DNA of 64,000 nucleotides, taken from assembly GCA_964017235.1 (NCBI GenBank), contig OZ024929.1, forward strand, positions 23,371,464 to 23,435,463, read 5' to 3'. The stretch is from Sabellastarte sp. h YS-2021. Lineage: Eukaryota; Annelida; Polychaeta; Sabellida; Sabellidae. The position numbers and the translations under genes are program-made. Numbering within the stretch: the stretch's first letter is position 1; every line of letters starts with the position of its first letter. Below the pieces are notes generated by a model that saw nothing but the letters and a program-made list of their open reading frames with translations, was not told the origin of the DNA and did not search any database. Positions 1 through 11,567 of the stretch are shown one piece after another.

Positions 1-1288
1 ATACTATTAAGAGATAATTCACATTTACTCATTTTGAGTAGGTGAATAATTAGCTATGGGTCTGAAACTTCACCAAGTGAAAGCTCTCCCAAAAGTAGGT
101 GAATGAGTTATTTGAGAAAAATTGGCTATCTGCAATACTTTTAGAGATAATTCGCATTTACTCATTTTGAGTAGGTGAGTAATTAGCTATGGGTCTGAAA
201 CTTTACCATGTGAAAGCTCTCCCACAAGTAGATGAATGAGTATTCATAAAAATTGGGTATCCGCAATACTTTTACAGATAATTAGCATTTACTCATTTTG
301 AGTAGGTGAATAAATAGCTATGGGTCTGAAACTTCACAGAGTGAAAGCTCTCCCAAAAGTAGGTGAATGAGTTATTTGAGAAAAATTGGCTATCTGCAAT
401 ACTTTTAGAGATAATTCGCATTTACTCATTTTGAGTAGGTGAATAATTAGCTATGGGTCTGAAACTTCATCAAGTGAAAGCTCTCCCAAAAGTAGGTGAA
501 TGAGTTATTTGAGAAAAATTGGCTATCTGCAATACTTTTAGAGATAATTCGCATTTACTCATTTTGAGTAGGCGAGTAATTAGCTATGGGTCTGAAACTT
601 CACCATGTGAAAGCTCTCCCACAAGTAGATGAATGAGTATTCGATAAAAAGTGGGTATCCGCAATACTTTTACAGATAATTAGCATTTACTCATTTTGAG
701 TAGGTGAATAAATAGCTATGGGTCTGAAACTTCACAGAGTGAAAGCTCTCCCAAAAGTAGGTGAATGAGTTATTTGAGAAAAATTGGCTATCTGCAATAC
801 TTTTAGAGATAATTTGCATTTACTCATTTTGAGTAGGTGAATAATTAGCTATGGGTGTGAAACATCACCAAGTGAAAGCTCTCCCAAAAGTAGGTGAATG
901 AGTTATTTGAGAAAAATTGGCTATCTGCAATACTTTTAGAGATAATTCGCATTTACTCATTTTGAGTAGGTGAGTAATTAGCTATGGGTCTGAAACTTCA
1001 CCATGTGAAAGCTCTTCCAAAAGTAGGTGAATGAGTTATTTCAGAAAAATTGGCTATCTGCAATACTTTTAAGAGATAATTCGCATTTACTCATTTTGAG
1101 TAGGTGAGTAGTTATCTACGGGTCTGAAACTTCACCAAGTGAAAGCTCTCCCAAAAGTAGGTGAATGAGTTATTTGATAAAAATTGGGTATCCGCAATAG
1201 TTTTTGAGATAATTAGCATTTACTCATTTTGAGTAGGTGAGCAATTAGCTATAGGTGTGAAACTTCACCAAGTGAAAGCTCTTTGGGA
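1..1288. repeat. Tandem array of ~131-bp monomers (about 10 copies)
   Basis: Head-to-tail monomers are recognised by the recurring TTTACTCATTTTGAGTAGG block and by CCCAAAAGTAGGTGAATGA, spaced about 131 bp. Copies differ by a few percent and by small indels. The array is entered at the window edge. The same monomer forms the array at 62490-63385. Confidence 0.93.
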
Positions 1289-2056
1289 TAGCTGCTCTGC
1301 AGAGATACCCTGAAGATCAAAAATTTTGTCGAAATCGCTCTATGTAGCATGGTTTTCAAAATATTAGCATTTTTGTGTTTTGCAATTTTTGCGAAAAATT
1401 CGAAAATTCAAAATGGCCGCCATTTTTGGTGAGACAAAAATTTTTTCAAAATTGGGATAACTACTCTGCAGAGATACCCTGTGGGTCAAAAATTTCGTCG
1501 AAATTGCTCTATCTAGCACGGTTTTCGAGATATAAGCATTTTTGTGTTTTGCAATTTTTGCGAAAAATTCGAAAATTCAAAATGGCCGCCATTTTTGGCA
1601 AGACAAAATTTTTTTGAAAATTGGCATGGCTACTCTGCAGATAACCTGTGGATCAAAAATTTCGTCGAAATCGGTCTATCTAGCACGGTTTTCGAGATAT
1701 AAGCATTTTTACGTTTTGCAATTTTGCGAAAAATTCGAAAATTCAAAATGGCCGCCATTTTTGGCAAGATAAAAATTTTTTCAAAATTGGGATAACTACT
1801 CTGCAGAGATACCCTGTGGGTCAAAAATTTCGTCGAAATTGCTCTATCTAGCACGGTTTTCGAGATATAAGCATTTTTGTGTCTTGCAATTTTTGCGAAA
1901 AATTCGAAAATTCAAAATGGCCGCCATTTTTGGTAAGACAAAATTTTTTTGAAAATTGGCATGGCTACTCTGCAGATACCCTGTGGGTAAAAAATTTCGT
2001 CGAAATCGCTCTATTTAGCACGGTTTTCGAGATATAAGCATTTTTGTGTTTTCCTT
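1289..2056. repeat. Tandem array of ~169-bp monomers (4-5 copies)
   Basis: Each monomer carries the near-palindrome AAAATGGCCGCCATTTT (at about 1410, 1579, 1747 and 1916) and GTTTTCGAGATATAAGCA. It is homologous to, but clearly diverged from, the larger array at 21105-25375. Short open frames here are repeat shadows. Confidence 0.93.
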
Positions 2057-2437
2057 ATTTGGAAAATTCATAATGATTAATTAATCATTAATTACTCGGC
2101 CATTTCTTAACCAATCAATGCCAAAATCTAATGATTTCCAGATTTTAATAGAATGAATGTATTTGCCAAGTTTCAGGTGAATTGATAAAATTCCTTCAAG
2201 TTATCATCCGGACAAGCTTCCCCATCGAAAAAAGACATTTTTGGTCATGTGACGTCTCTGATTGGTTGAAATGTCACTGCAGCATATTCAAAAAAATTCC
2301 CCAAGGCTACTGCCTAAACCTGCCAAATTTGAAAAGAATCCGCCTAACGGTTACAGAGTTATAAGGAAAACAAAATGCGGAGCCGGCGGAGCCTGAAGGT
2401 CTCCCATACACAAACAAGCGTCCCTTGCGGGACGCTT

Positions 2438-2949
2438 AATAACAGTAAGACAATAAGACCTAATATAATTGTACCTTTACAATTGTTGTCCAATAGTAAA
2501 TAAATATGTTTAAATTAAAAAAAAATAAGACAAATGGAGAGGTATAACCCATTAACCATAGAGAGATGCAGGGCAACCAAAGCATATAAAGTGTGGAAAA
2601 ACTATCTGGGTGAATAAGTAGGCTTTCAGCTTTTGTCCGTAACAGCTAAGAGAGGCGGCATAGAGAATATCATGTAGGTAAATCATGTTTGAAAAGCCAG
2701 AGGTTTCATGTGAAAACTACAGTTTTTCAAGAAATGTTTGGGATTTTCTTACTGTGAAAAACCGGACACCATGTACCACTGGTACCAAGATAAATGGTCC
2801 AAAAGGAACAAAAAGATCTTATTGCTAAGCCTTAAACTTTATATTAAAACCATAGCTACACTATATATACTGTAAAGAAAAGCACAGTGCAAAACTGAGG
2901 TCAAGTGACATATCTGCCGGGCAGCAACTACAGGACCTAGGTGATAATG
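2438..2949. other. Intergenic, nothing recognised
   Basis: AT-rich sequence without a convincing open frame, tandem repeat or known element end. Confidence 0.5.
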
Positions 2950-4262
2950 CTAAGTCAGCAGAGGCCATATCCATCAGTGAAAATTGAATGTAGGTGCCTT
3001 GCTGAGAACCTGCTCTAAGGAGACCCCACTTTGGAAGGCATTAGATACAGCAAAGGCTCTAATGGTATGAGCTTTGGCCTAACGCAAGGTCAGGGATTCC
3101 TGATCATATCATGGTATCACTGGATCACAGTTTGCTTGATCCAAGAACAGTTGAAGAAGAGATATTTTTATTGAAATTCGTATTAACTGAAACAAAAACA
3201 AGCTCTTTGTTTTTTCTTTTGATTTTTTTTTGTTTTGTTCAGACAATAACAGAGAGCTCTGGCTGAGCAGGTAAAGATATGTCCAGAGTAGGGGCTAGGG
3301 CTGGAATAATCACCTGAGTCATAACAACAGATCTAGCCCTTGCTAGTTGATTATCAGATAGCAAACTAGGCGAAGAGTAAAGAGACACCTTGGACCAAAA
3401 TTTCTGGTGCCTGATGTTCTTATTGAGCCATGTATGGACTTCCGTTCTGTGGTAACCTGAGCCCAGGGCAGGATGGAAAACCATCTAGAAAGTTAGATGT
3501 TTCAGACAAACATACTTGAGTGGCTCGAAAGAGGTTTTGTTATCTGATGCAGAATCAAAGAGAGATTCCAAATCGAGATACCTGTATGACCCTTAGACCC
3601 TTAGATTCTCATCTTGACTGCTACTGAGAGCAGACTTGCCAATCTTATCAGAAATGGCTGACCTGTTCCCATCTATGATAATCGGCTGCAAATGTTCTCC
3701 TGGATTTGACCCTCCATCTGATTTGACAAAATCTGATAAAAGTGGCCCACTTGGCCTCATAGACAGCGCTGGCTGAGCTTCTTTTTGAAGAACTGCCATT
3801 CTTGCTGCTACTTGGTCAGAGAACCCAAAGAGCTTCACACAGTATTACCCCGGCAATGATAGCTAGCCTTGGCAACCTTACTTATTGCTGCCATGCAAGG
3901 CGCAGAAGCCAGTATCCCTTATAGCTGGGTACCCATATTTCCCCCTGGGTGGAGAGAGGCACAGTCCAGGTTGACATCTTGCCCAAGGATGTTATCCCAC
4001 ATGAAACAGTTGGCATCAGTGGGGATCAAACCCATGACCCTTGGATTATGAGTCCAATGCCCTACCAACTTAGCCACATGAGACCCTCACATATAGGCTC
4101 AGGTTGAAGAGGTCCCTGTGGGGGTTCTCATTCCATGGTTTAGTTGAGAAGTTGCTGAAAGCATCACAAGGTCCCAGAACCAAGGCATATTGGAACAACC
4201 CAGGGCTATCACAATTACCTTCTTGCCATTGTGGCTCAAATTTTTCCAACCACTTCGTCAAA
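2950..4262 (-). mobile_element. Decayed DIRS-type retroelement relic
   Basis: Fossil of a tyrosine-recombinase retrotransposon, different from the three longer copies in this window. Reading the - strand from high to low coordinates, the order is a post-RNase H module (about 4230-4100, with MPWFWDLV), the start of the recombinase region (about 3840-3593, with FSDQVAARM), and the recombinase body (about 3490-2950, with EVHTWLNK and AHTIRAF). This is the order expected in DIRS elements. gag, RT and terminal repeats are not seen. It is old, has many breaks, and is interrupted by a SINE. Confidence 0.7.
3905..4086 (-). mobile_element. tRNA-derived SINE
   Basis: Read on the - strand it starts GGGTCTCATGTGGCTAAG and contains an A-box-like TGGCTAAGTTGG, an anticodon-like CAT loop (GGACTCATAATCC) and a B-box-like GGTTTGATCC, followed by a conserved body shared with the copy at 4822-4990. 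It derives from a tRNA-Met-like gene. It sits inside the DIRS relic, so it inserted later. Confidence 0.8.
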
Positions 4263-4640
4263 AACTAGAAATAGGATGCCCTGTTAAGAGTAGCTGCAAC
4301 ATATGAAAAGAAACAGGACAGCATAGAAGAAAACAGTCTGTGGCAGGCTAAAGAACCTCAAGGACATTGATAAATGGTCATCTAGCTTGAGCCTCTATTT
4401 TCCAGTTAGGGGAATGCCAGTTACTTGTGAGTTGGGGCTGTACCTGTACAGTTGAATTGGTTAAATAGCGCTTTGAGTCCTGTAGTAAATGGAGATATTG
4501 CGCTGAGTATAAATACACAATACAATACAATACAATCATGTGTAATGTCCACCCCACGAATGTTTTGCAACTGTACAGTAGTCTTAAAAGACTCTGTTTT
4601 GTTTGTAAACTTACTTGGGTTATAAGAAACTATATGTTAT
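4262..4640 (+). mobile_element. Head of hairpin-capped element E2, split by a SINE
   Basis: Begins AACTAGAAATAGG and matches the head of E7 (20893 onward) over two blocks: 4262-4335 and about 4534-4620, the second including CATGTGTAATGTCCACCCC. The blocks are separated by a SINE. No satellite array or 3' hairpin follows, so only the head remains. Confidence 0.55.
4383..4536 (+). mobile_element. SINE 3' half with (ACAAT)n tail
   Basis: Contains TAAATAGCGCTTTGAG and GCGCTGAGTATAAATACAC followed by tandem ACAAT. Such GCGCT-containing ends followed by short tandem repeats are typical of SINE tails borrowed from a LINE. The LINE 3' end at 53165-53510 ends similarly. It interrupts element E2. Confidence 0.6.
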
Positions 4641-4821
4641 GGTCTTTGACTGTAAATGTAAATGTTATGGTTTATAGTCTAGTATCAGTATATACTATCA
4701 CTTGACTTTAAATTTACACCCTGGCCTGGGTTTCAGAACTTTTTCACACAGGTTATCTGTCTCAGTTCCCTCAGGTAACATACTAGGGTGCTGCCACAAT
4801 ACAGCGCACACACTAAGAACC

Positions 4822-4990
4822 TACTAGCAGCCAGGTACCCATTATTCCTGGGTGGAGAGAGGCACAGTCCAGGTGAACATCTTGTCCAAGGATGTTATCC
4901 CACATGAAACAGTTGGCATCACCGCGGATCGAACCCACGACCCTTGGATTATGAGTCCAACACCCTACCAACTGAGCCACATGAGACCCA
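4822..4990 (-). mobile_element. tRNA-derived SINE, second copy
   Basis: Same family as 3905-4086, better preserved: A box TGGCTCAGTTGG, anticodon-like CAT, B box GGTTCGATCC, then the shared body. The bases downstream are not clearly part of it. Confidence 0.82.
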
Positions 4991-6239
4991 TAAGTGTGTG
5001 TAAATACCAATACTAACTGGGGTTATTGCTGTTATCAAAATTGTTCTAACAGTTTTACTATAAATAATATGATGGTCTTATTGTAAATACCAGTGTCAAA
5101 GTTTGAAGATTCTAACTGTGGTTATTGCTGTTATTAAAATTATTATCCAAGTTGCAAATATACTTATGATTCCAAAATCTTATTAGTTTGTGAGAAACTA
5201 ATTCTAACGGTTAAATTATTATTATTCATGTAAAAACTTGTAAGTTTCAAATTTACCCCATTGCCCTTATGAATTTGCTCACAACCTTTGAAAATTTGTA
5301 ATATTTCAAATGTATGTGTTCTTAATTGTGAGATTATTAGATACACATTAAAAATGTCGACTCTAATTATGTTTAACTTAATATGTTAAAAATATTACCA
5401 TAAATGTTGAAAAAAAATAAGTACTGATTATTTTTGGTCATAAAAATGATAGAATGTAAAGATAATGAAAACATGGGTGAGAAGTTTTGTTTCTACGTTT
5501 CTTGAAATTGTCCCTCAGATCATTTTTGTGCTAGCATTTACTTTATTAAATACAGGCTGTCTAAATAAACATTAATACTACTTTATAATACAGTGGTGTG
5601 GCCAAAGGTGTCAAAATGTTTGGAGAATATTCTTTGGATGATATTCTTGAACGTCAGTGATAAAAATAAAACTGTCTAACTCTTGTTCAACAATATATAT
5701 GGTGCTAAAATTAGAACTGTTTTAAATCACTCTGTTGAATACAAGAGGTCACAACTAGGCCTATATATGGTCTTTCAAAACCAACAATACAGATCTTTGG
5801 TTCATACCAGTAAAAGCAATCAGGAAAATTCTACCATTTGTAAATCAATCTCCACTCTAAATCAGTAAGTGGGTTTATTTAATATATTGGTAGTTAGTAC
5901 ATATTTGTTTTTGCCTCTGTTTTTGTTCATTATGTTTTATTATAATGCACATTACTTTACTTTTGAATTGTAATTGCATAAGGTATCTTTTAAGTTGTTA
6001 ATTTTTCGAACATGTTTATTAAGTGTGTATAAATTGACACTGACCATAAAGCATTAAATATGATTTCTGAATGTGTAAAGGGAAGTCCAATTTTTATAGT
6101 GATAAAGTAAGCAAAATCTATACTGATTACTTTCATTTATACAATATTTTTTTTTTGTGTGTGTGTTAGGTGCATGATGATGCTAGATTGTAAAATAGTG
6201 TTTACCACAGATACTCTCTCATTTACAAATATCTACATG
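4991..6239. other. AT-rich intergenic, nothing recognised
   Basis: No supported coding exon. There are a T-rich run and a short GT repeat near 6150-6165. Short open frames have no recognisable content. Confidence 0.5.
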
Positions 6240-6756
6240 AGTTACAAACAATCAGAAAAAACAAAAGTGTTGTCGGTAAACTGTATAGGACTTAGAGATA
6301 ATCAGAAGTAGTATGATGCATATAATAATTTAAAAGATACTAATGCAGATTTACCGGTAATATGTCTGCCAGATACACATTTCACCAAAGTAGATTTTCA
6401 TCAAGTTTAAAAATTTGGGATGCTGATTTTTTTTTACTTCATGGCACCAAAAATAATTCTAGGGGAATTGCTATTTTGCTAACATTTTGAACATAAAATT
6501 GTTGATAGCAAGTGAGACACAGGGGGTAACCTTTTATCGCTAGATCTACGTATTAGTGATATCAAGATACAATTAATAAATATTTATGGACCAAATACAG
6601 ATAACCCAAATTTTTATTTAACAGTCACAGCAAAATATAATCAAATGATCAAGATTATATCATATGGTATGGTAACTTTAATATGACCTTAAACCCTTAA
6701 TTAGACAGCTTCAACTATGCTGCTTTAAATAACCCAAGAGTCAGAAACTATGTTAC
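6240..6756 (+). mobile_element. LINE fragment: AP-endonuclease domain (L1/Tx1-like), broken
   Basis: Translation from about 6264 gives VLSVNCIGLRDNQK, then DLPVICLPDTHFTK, then a segment with KNNSRGIAILL, then INIYGPNTDNPNFY, then a degraded FNMTLNP-like stretch. This is the order of the N-terminal apurinic endonuclease of L1/Tx1-type LINEs: N-x-G-L-R, ETHF-like, SRGVAIL, NIYGP and GDFN. In-frame stops (for example about 6309 and 6408) and frameshifts show it is dead. The reverse transcriptase is missing. It stops at the hairpin end of E3. Confidence 0.7.
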
Positions 6757-7790
6757 TAATTATCTCCTGCCAGTGGCCAAAGGCTGTAGTCAGGAGATTA
6801 TAAAATGTCTTCCGTACGTGCATCCGTTTGTTACGTTTGTACATAAACCTTATATCTCATTTATTTATAAAGCTATCTTCACCAAATTTGCAGAGAACGT
6901 TTATGGCTATGAAGACACGTCTGTGTAAAATTTTGGCCTCATTTTGAAAAAAAAATGGCCACCACAGACCATATTCTAAAATAATTAACATGTTCTAAAA
7001 GTTAAACAATTGCAGTTGCTATCATCAGATTTGCACAAAATGTATATGACTAGTAAAGCTTGCTGATAGTAATTTTTGGACTGGTCTTGAAAACAAAATG
7101 GTTACCATGCCACATGTTTAAGGTGAAATAGGGGTTGCAGATTAAAAAGGCCTAATATCTCCCTTCCCATTGGTCCCATGGGTTCAGAATGTGAAAATGA
7201 TTTTTTTTAAAACATGGCTTGTGAATCTTCTGCAAGTGTCGAATTTGACCTTTGACCCCTTCTACAGGGTCAAGTAGGATCATCACACGAAAAATGCCCG
7301 ATAGCCTAGGGCTTGAAAATATGAAAACAGCCCATTTAAAGTCGTGCCCTGATAATCTTTGGCCTGGTTTTGAAAACAAAGCAGCCATGTCACACATTTA
7401 AGGTCAAATAGGGGTTGTCATATTAAAAAGGCCTAATATTTTCCTTATCGTTGGTCTAAGGAGCTCGGAATGTGAACACAATTTATAGAAAAACATGGCC
7501 TGTGAATTTTGTGTTGGTGTCCAATTTGACCACTAACCCTGTTTCAAGGTCAAGTGGGGTCATCACACTAAAAATGCCTGGTAACTCCCTTATTATTGAT
7601 TCTGGGGCTTGGCAATATGAAAACAGCCTACATAAAGTCATGGCCTGGTTTTGAAAACAAAATGGTCACTGTGTCAATGTTGAAGGTTGAATAGGGATCG
7701 CTGTATTGAAGAGGCCTAATATCTTTGTTATCATTAGTCCTAGGGCTTAGGAATGTAAAAACAAGTTATTGAAAGACATAGCTTTTAGCA
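6757..7790 (-). mobile_element. Hairpin-capped element E3 (reverse orientation), 5' incomplete
   Basis: On the - strand it ends in a hairpin with arms ATCTCCTG / CAGGAGAT (6791-6798 and 6762-6769), followed by AATTAG, as in other members. Upstream is a degenerate tandem core (about 7080-7780, unit near 300 bp) marked by AAGGCCTAATAT and AGGTCAAAT. The reverse-complement tail (ATTTTATAATCTCC) resembles the solo tail E6 near 20630. No 5' cap was found. Confidence 0.45.
7080..7780. repeat. Degenerate ~300-bp tandem repeat (about 2.3 copies)
   Basis: Three diverged blocks starting near 7084, 7370 and 7665 share AAAAACAAA(A/G)TGGT, AGGTCAAATAGGG-like, AAAAGGCCTAATAT, and a line on the preceding local gene-free strand with TTTGACC and TCAAGTGGGGTCATCACAC-like segments. 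The blocks form the core of E3. Confidence 0.6.
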
Positions 7791-10045
7791 CTATTAAATC
7801 TTGGAATTTCTAACTCAAATCCAGGAAGAATCCCCATCAGATGCTATACCCATGTTTTGCTAAGATAAATCTAATGAAATTTGAAATTTTTTCAAAGATG
7901 GCAGTCCCATGGACTGCTCCAAAGGCTAAATTTTTATCGATATGAAACTGATTATTCCATTTTATTCACAGATGTATTGCATCAGACGGGTCGATAGGGA
8001 CATGTCTAAAGGCACCCAACTGCAAAAAAAGGATGGGGCAGGTTGTCAAAAGGTCCCAATAAAGCCCTATGTGAAATCTCATTTCTTATAAACTCTTCAA
8101 CTGAATTAGGCCAAGTGTTAGTTGAACTATGATTATCCTCTGCATTTTTAGTAATCATTTTTCTTTTATTAATTCCTAAAGGAAAACCAAAAGTCAGATC
8201 GTCCAACAAGGTCTTGTCATGATATGGCCTTATTTCTTTTTCCAGGTATTCCAGGATAAAGGTAGAGGGCAAGGGTGATCGGACTACTTTATAATTGGGA
8301 ACCCCAGACTAGATTACCTCATTCATCAAATTCTAATAAACATCCTTATCAGAGACATCAACAGAAAGAGGCACAGGTAAGTTTAATGTGCAAGTATTTT
8401 CAGTTACAAAAAAATAGAAATAGAATATTTTAACACCATTTTTCGACACTGGGAGCCCAGCTCTCCTGGCAGACACTACCATCATAATTCTGAACATACT
8501 TGTGTTGCCCTTATGTACTGTCAAGTTTAGCAATGGTAAACTAACAAAAGAATTCAACCTTCTGTCCACTAAATTACTGTATGGGCCAAGAATGTGTGCT
8601 TATATATGCATGAAAATAATATACTAGAGGAGGTTAACATGTCTGAAACATTCATCAAGAGGACCCGCAGTAAACCCATCACCAGATTTAAAGATAAGAG
8701 AATTGTCAATGAATGCAAAGTAGGGAGACCCCTTGTAAATAGTTAGAGATTTCTTCTTATTTGAACAGTCTGCCTCTGTATGGGCATTATTTCTTTTCAA
8801 AAAAATTATAGCAAAACATATAGATATGTCTAAATTGTGTTGTCTCAGTGGTGTCTAGATGGTCCTGGTTATGGGGACAGGTCCCCTCATTGAACCACTT
8901 GCATACTACTTTTTTTAAGCTGCTGAAGTTATTTGTGTGGAGGGAACGGGGCATGGAGATATAGTTACAGAGCCACTAAACACAGCAGCCTGGTGTCTGC
9001 TATAATTCCTTGAATCTTGCCAGGAGATCTGCCCTCCTCCAATTTTATGCATGCTCACCTCACATGTCCCATTGGCAATGGTCCAGGACGAATTCTCTGA
9101 AAGCTTGGCAGTCTTCATAAGTTCCACAACATCCTATTCGCAGTCTCTTGGTGATTAACATCCAATATATTCCAAATAAAACCCATGAAGAATTGGCCAA
9201 AGGATAACTTCTTGTAAGCCAATCTCTTTCACAGCATTCCTATCAAACAGCTTTCATTCGGCCAATGAAGGTGAGGGTTGGGGTTTGGATTTCAGATACA
9301 TTATACCTGCCATTCTTTTAATATGTGTGCAAGCTCAAAATTAATTTTGTTCTCCAATATGGCTACTCTTTCGTTGACTAACTTCTGCACTGAAGGGTTT
9401 AATCACAATGAGTCTAGAGTAAGAATATTTGGTTGTTCAATTGGTTTGTCAATGAGAATAACATCAGCAGATGTTCATGAGGCTGCCTGTTCAACAGAAG
9501 CCTGAATCTGAAATTAGTTGCCATATTGATCCATAAAGATATTCTGGTCACACAATGTTTTCTTTCCCCCAGTAGTAATCCCTGATATGTGCAAGACTGC
9601 AGTCATGTCCTCTATACCTTCACACGCTATGACAAAAGTGGGTCTCGCGTGAGTTTCTTACCATAGGGATGCCACCCCAAGATCACTGTCATTCTGTTTC
9701 TTAGACATGGCTGGAGAATCCGGTACTTGCAGCATAACAGCAGTGTCAGTTAAAGTTTTCTGCAATATCCTCCCATCCTCAGTATGTACGAGATCTCGCA
9801 TAGGTGAAGCAAATAACACACTTTCACCATTGCCAGTCTGCTGTTTCTTGCTATGTGAATGAGACTTTCTGCTTCCCACCTTCTGTAACTTGGTTGGTTC
9901 ATAGCTGACAACCTGTCAGTAAAAATCACATGTTCACCATCATCGCATGTTGTCTGAAGTTTCTGGTGTAACTTCCTTTGCATTGTCTTTACTGACAGTG
10001 TCATTTCTCGTCCTTAGTCACAGACTTGCCCCGATCACACTTTTT
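7790..10045 (-). mobile_element. Decayed Ngaro-like (DIRS-order) retroelement
   Basis: Fossil. On the - strand the 7800-8275 part resembles the N-terminal and palm-proximal reverse transcriptase of Ngaro-type YR retrotransposons (EIRPYHDK, GFPLGI, RALLGPFDN, and in a separate stretch IDKNLAFGAVHG). The 8300-10045 part holds short open frames of unknown identity that could be the preceding gag-like region. No recombinase or terminal repeat was seen. It is old and has many breaks. Confidence 0.6.
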
Positions 10046-10089
10046 TTCAACTGGCCGCTATTGTATTTGCCAAAATTTTTGGAAAAAGG

Positions 10090-10930
10090 AACTAGAGGAA
10101 TGCTTTTACTAATAAAAGCGAAGCGTCCCTGAAAGTTTAAAATGCTTTGTGGTTTTAATAAGCATGCTGTACAGCTAAGAATGCACAAAGCTGCACTGTA
10201 TGCTTTCCCAATACCTCTTAATACATTCTGAAGCTATAAAAGCAACGATAAAGGAGATATAAGACAAAAACTCCAAAGCAGCTATTTATGACCCCAGTTT
10301 GGCCCATAAGGGGGGGTCGGGTGGTAAAACTGACCGGCTATTTAGACTCTCCACATACGCTTTCCCAATACCTCTTAATACATTCTGAAGCTATAAAAGC
10401 AACAATAAAGGAGATATAAGGCAAAAACTCAAAATCAGCTATTTTATGACCCCAGTTTGACCCATAAGGGGGGCCTTGGGGTAAAACTGACCGGCTATTT
10501 AGACTCTCCACATATGGTTTCCCATTACCTCCCAGTACATTTTATGGCTCTAAATGCAATACTTAAGAAGATAATAGGGGGGTTGCCTAAATTTAAGGCT
10601 TTCAGATTGGAAGGTGTCAGAAAATCACTCATAAATGAGACATTTTTCAAGGGATTGCTCCCAAAATCTAATCAGCTCGCGTTTTCGATAGTATGAACAG
10701 GCGTGTCAAATTATAAGGCTGTGTAGCAAGTAGTTTTTCCTGAACTCATAAAGGTCAAAGGTCAAATTTAAGCATGCAGAAAATTTTTTCCACGCCTAAG
10801 GTATATAACTGCCAAATATGGTTTGAAACCTTCTAATAATAAGGGAGATATTCGAGGGAGACCATAATGCGGCAGCGGCGAGGAAACTGAGGCGAAAACA
10901 AATAAACGCCCTTTCAGGGACGCTTAATTA
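10090..10930 (+). mobile_element. Hairpin-capped element E4, complete (~0.84 kb)
   Basis: 5' motif AACTAGAGG (10090), hairpin GCTTTTACTAATAAAAGC (10102-10119), then inverted repeat AAGCGTCCCTGAAAG (10121-10135). The 3' arm CTTTCAGGGACGCTT lies at 10911-10925 and is a perfect 15-bp match, with AATTA after it. A CpG-rich patch GCGGCAGCGGCG lies at 10869-10882, about 20 bp before the terminal hairpin. The core contains 2.3 copies of a 157-bp repeat. There is no coding capacity. It abuts the LINE fragment at 10931, consistent with insertion into it. Confidence 0.75.
10200..10560. repeat. ~157-bp tandem repeat in E4 (about 2.3 copies)
   Basis: CTTTCCCAATACCTC recurs at 10203 and 10360 and, diverged, at 10517. 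Each unit carries AAAGGAGATATAAG and GACCCCAGTTTG. The third unit is partial and diverged. Confidence 0.88.
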
Positions 10931-11310
10931 CTACTGTATCTGATGTTAATTCTGATGGGACAATGCTGAAAATGGATGAATTGAAACAGAAATACTCTAT
11001 ACATCCCCTAAATCCATTTCATTTTCTCAGAGTTCAACAAAACATTAAATATTTGCTAAAAAACTATATTACATACATTTCCTTTAGTGCAAAGACCATT
11101 TGGTCCATTCCATTAAAAAAAAAGATTTTATCAACAAAAAAGGTACTGGGGCTTTTTATAAAATAATAAATACTAAGCAAGGAAAGAATCAGCACAGCAT
11201 GAAACTTAAATGGCACAATTATTTACAAATTCATTTTGATAATAAAATATGGAACAATATCTTCAAATCTGCTTTACCAGTGTCACTAATAGGGTGTTCC
11301 ACTGGGCTGT
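10931..11310 (+). mobile_element. LINE fragment: ORF2 C-terminal part, broken
   Basis: Two overlapping frames (10963-11166 and 11100-11321) read as one decayed protein segment: KMDELKQKYSI...NPFHFLRVQQNIK, then IWSIPLKKK, then GAFYKIINTKQGK and KLKWHNYLQIHFDNKIWNNI. This is the pattern C-terminal to the reverse transcriptase in L1/Tx1-type ORF2 (a KY motif, then K-x-W-x-x-x-L and W-x-x-I). A frameshift separates the frames near 11100-11160. It may belong to the same LINE family as 6240-6756. Confidence 0.6.
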
Positions 11311-11459
11311 CTTGTCGGTAACTAAGTATCTAAGGAGGGTTGGGAGGAATGTTTACAGAGTTGGTTACGGTCGGTTGTAGATTCCCAGCTTGTCATGGTG
11401 GGTCGCAATATATCTAACGTTTGATATTTCACCAACCGTGGCTCCACCTACCTGGAACC

Positions 11460-11555
11460 CGCTTGTCCTAGTCTCTTCCTGACTTGTCCTAATCACTTCC
11501 AGTCTTGTCTTATCACTTCCAGTCTTGTCCTATCATGAAACCGGCTTGTCTGGGA
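11460..11555. repeat. ~22-bp minisatellite (about 4 units)
   Basis: Units are variants of CTTGTCCTAATCACTTCCAGT. It fills the gap between the LINE fragment and the DIRS copy. The 150 bp to its left show nothing recognisable. Confidence 0.8.
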
Positions 11556-11567
11556 TTTAGACTCCTG

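Larger units (their letters stand above)
1..2437 (+). mobile_element. Hairpin-capped satellite element E1 (Helentron-like), 3' part
   Basis: Non-coding element entering from the left edge. It carries a 131-bp array, then a 169-bp array, then a unique tail (2057-2376), a CpG-rich patch (2377-2393) and a 3' hairpin at 2416-2437 with arms AAGCGTCCC / GGGACGCTT and loop TTGC, followed by AATAACAG. The same arm sequence (AAGCGTCCC) caps E4 and E13. The tail includes a GAGTTATAAGG core that resembles the core of the array monomers. The 5' end lies outside the window. The Helentron-like class is inferred from cap layout only; no Rep/helicase gene is present. Confidence 0.6.

Noticed and set aside
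4530-4560. 5' hairpin of E2
   Set aside because: A SINE has replaced the left arm, so no hairpin can be shown.
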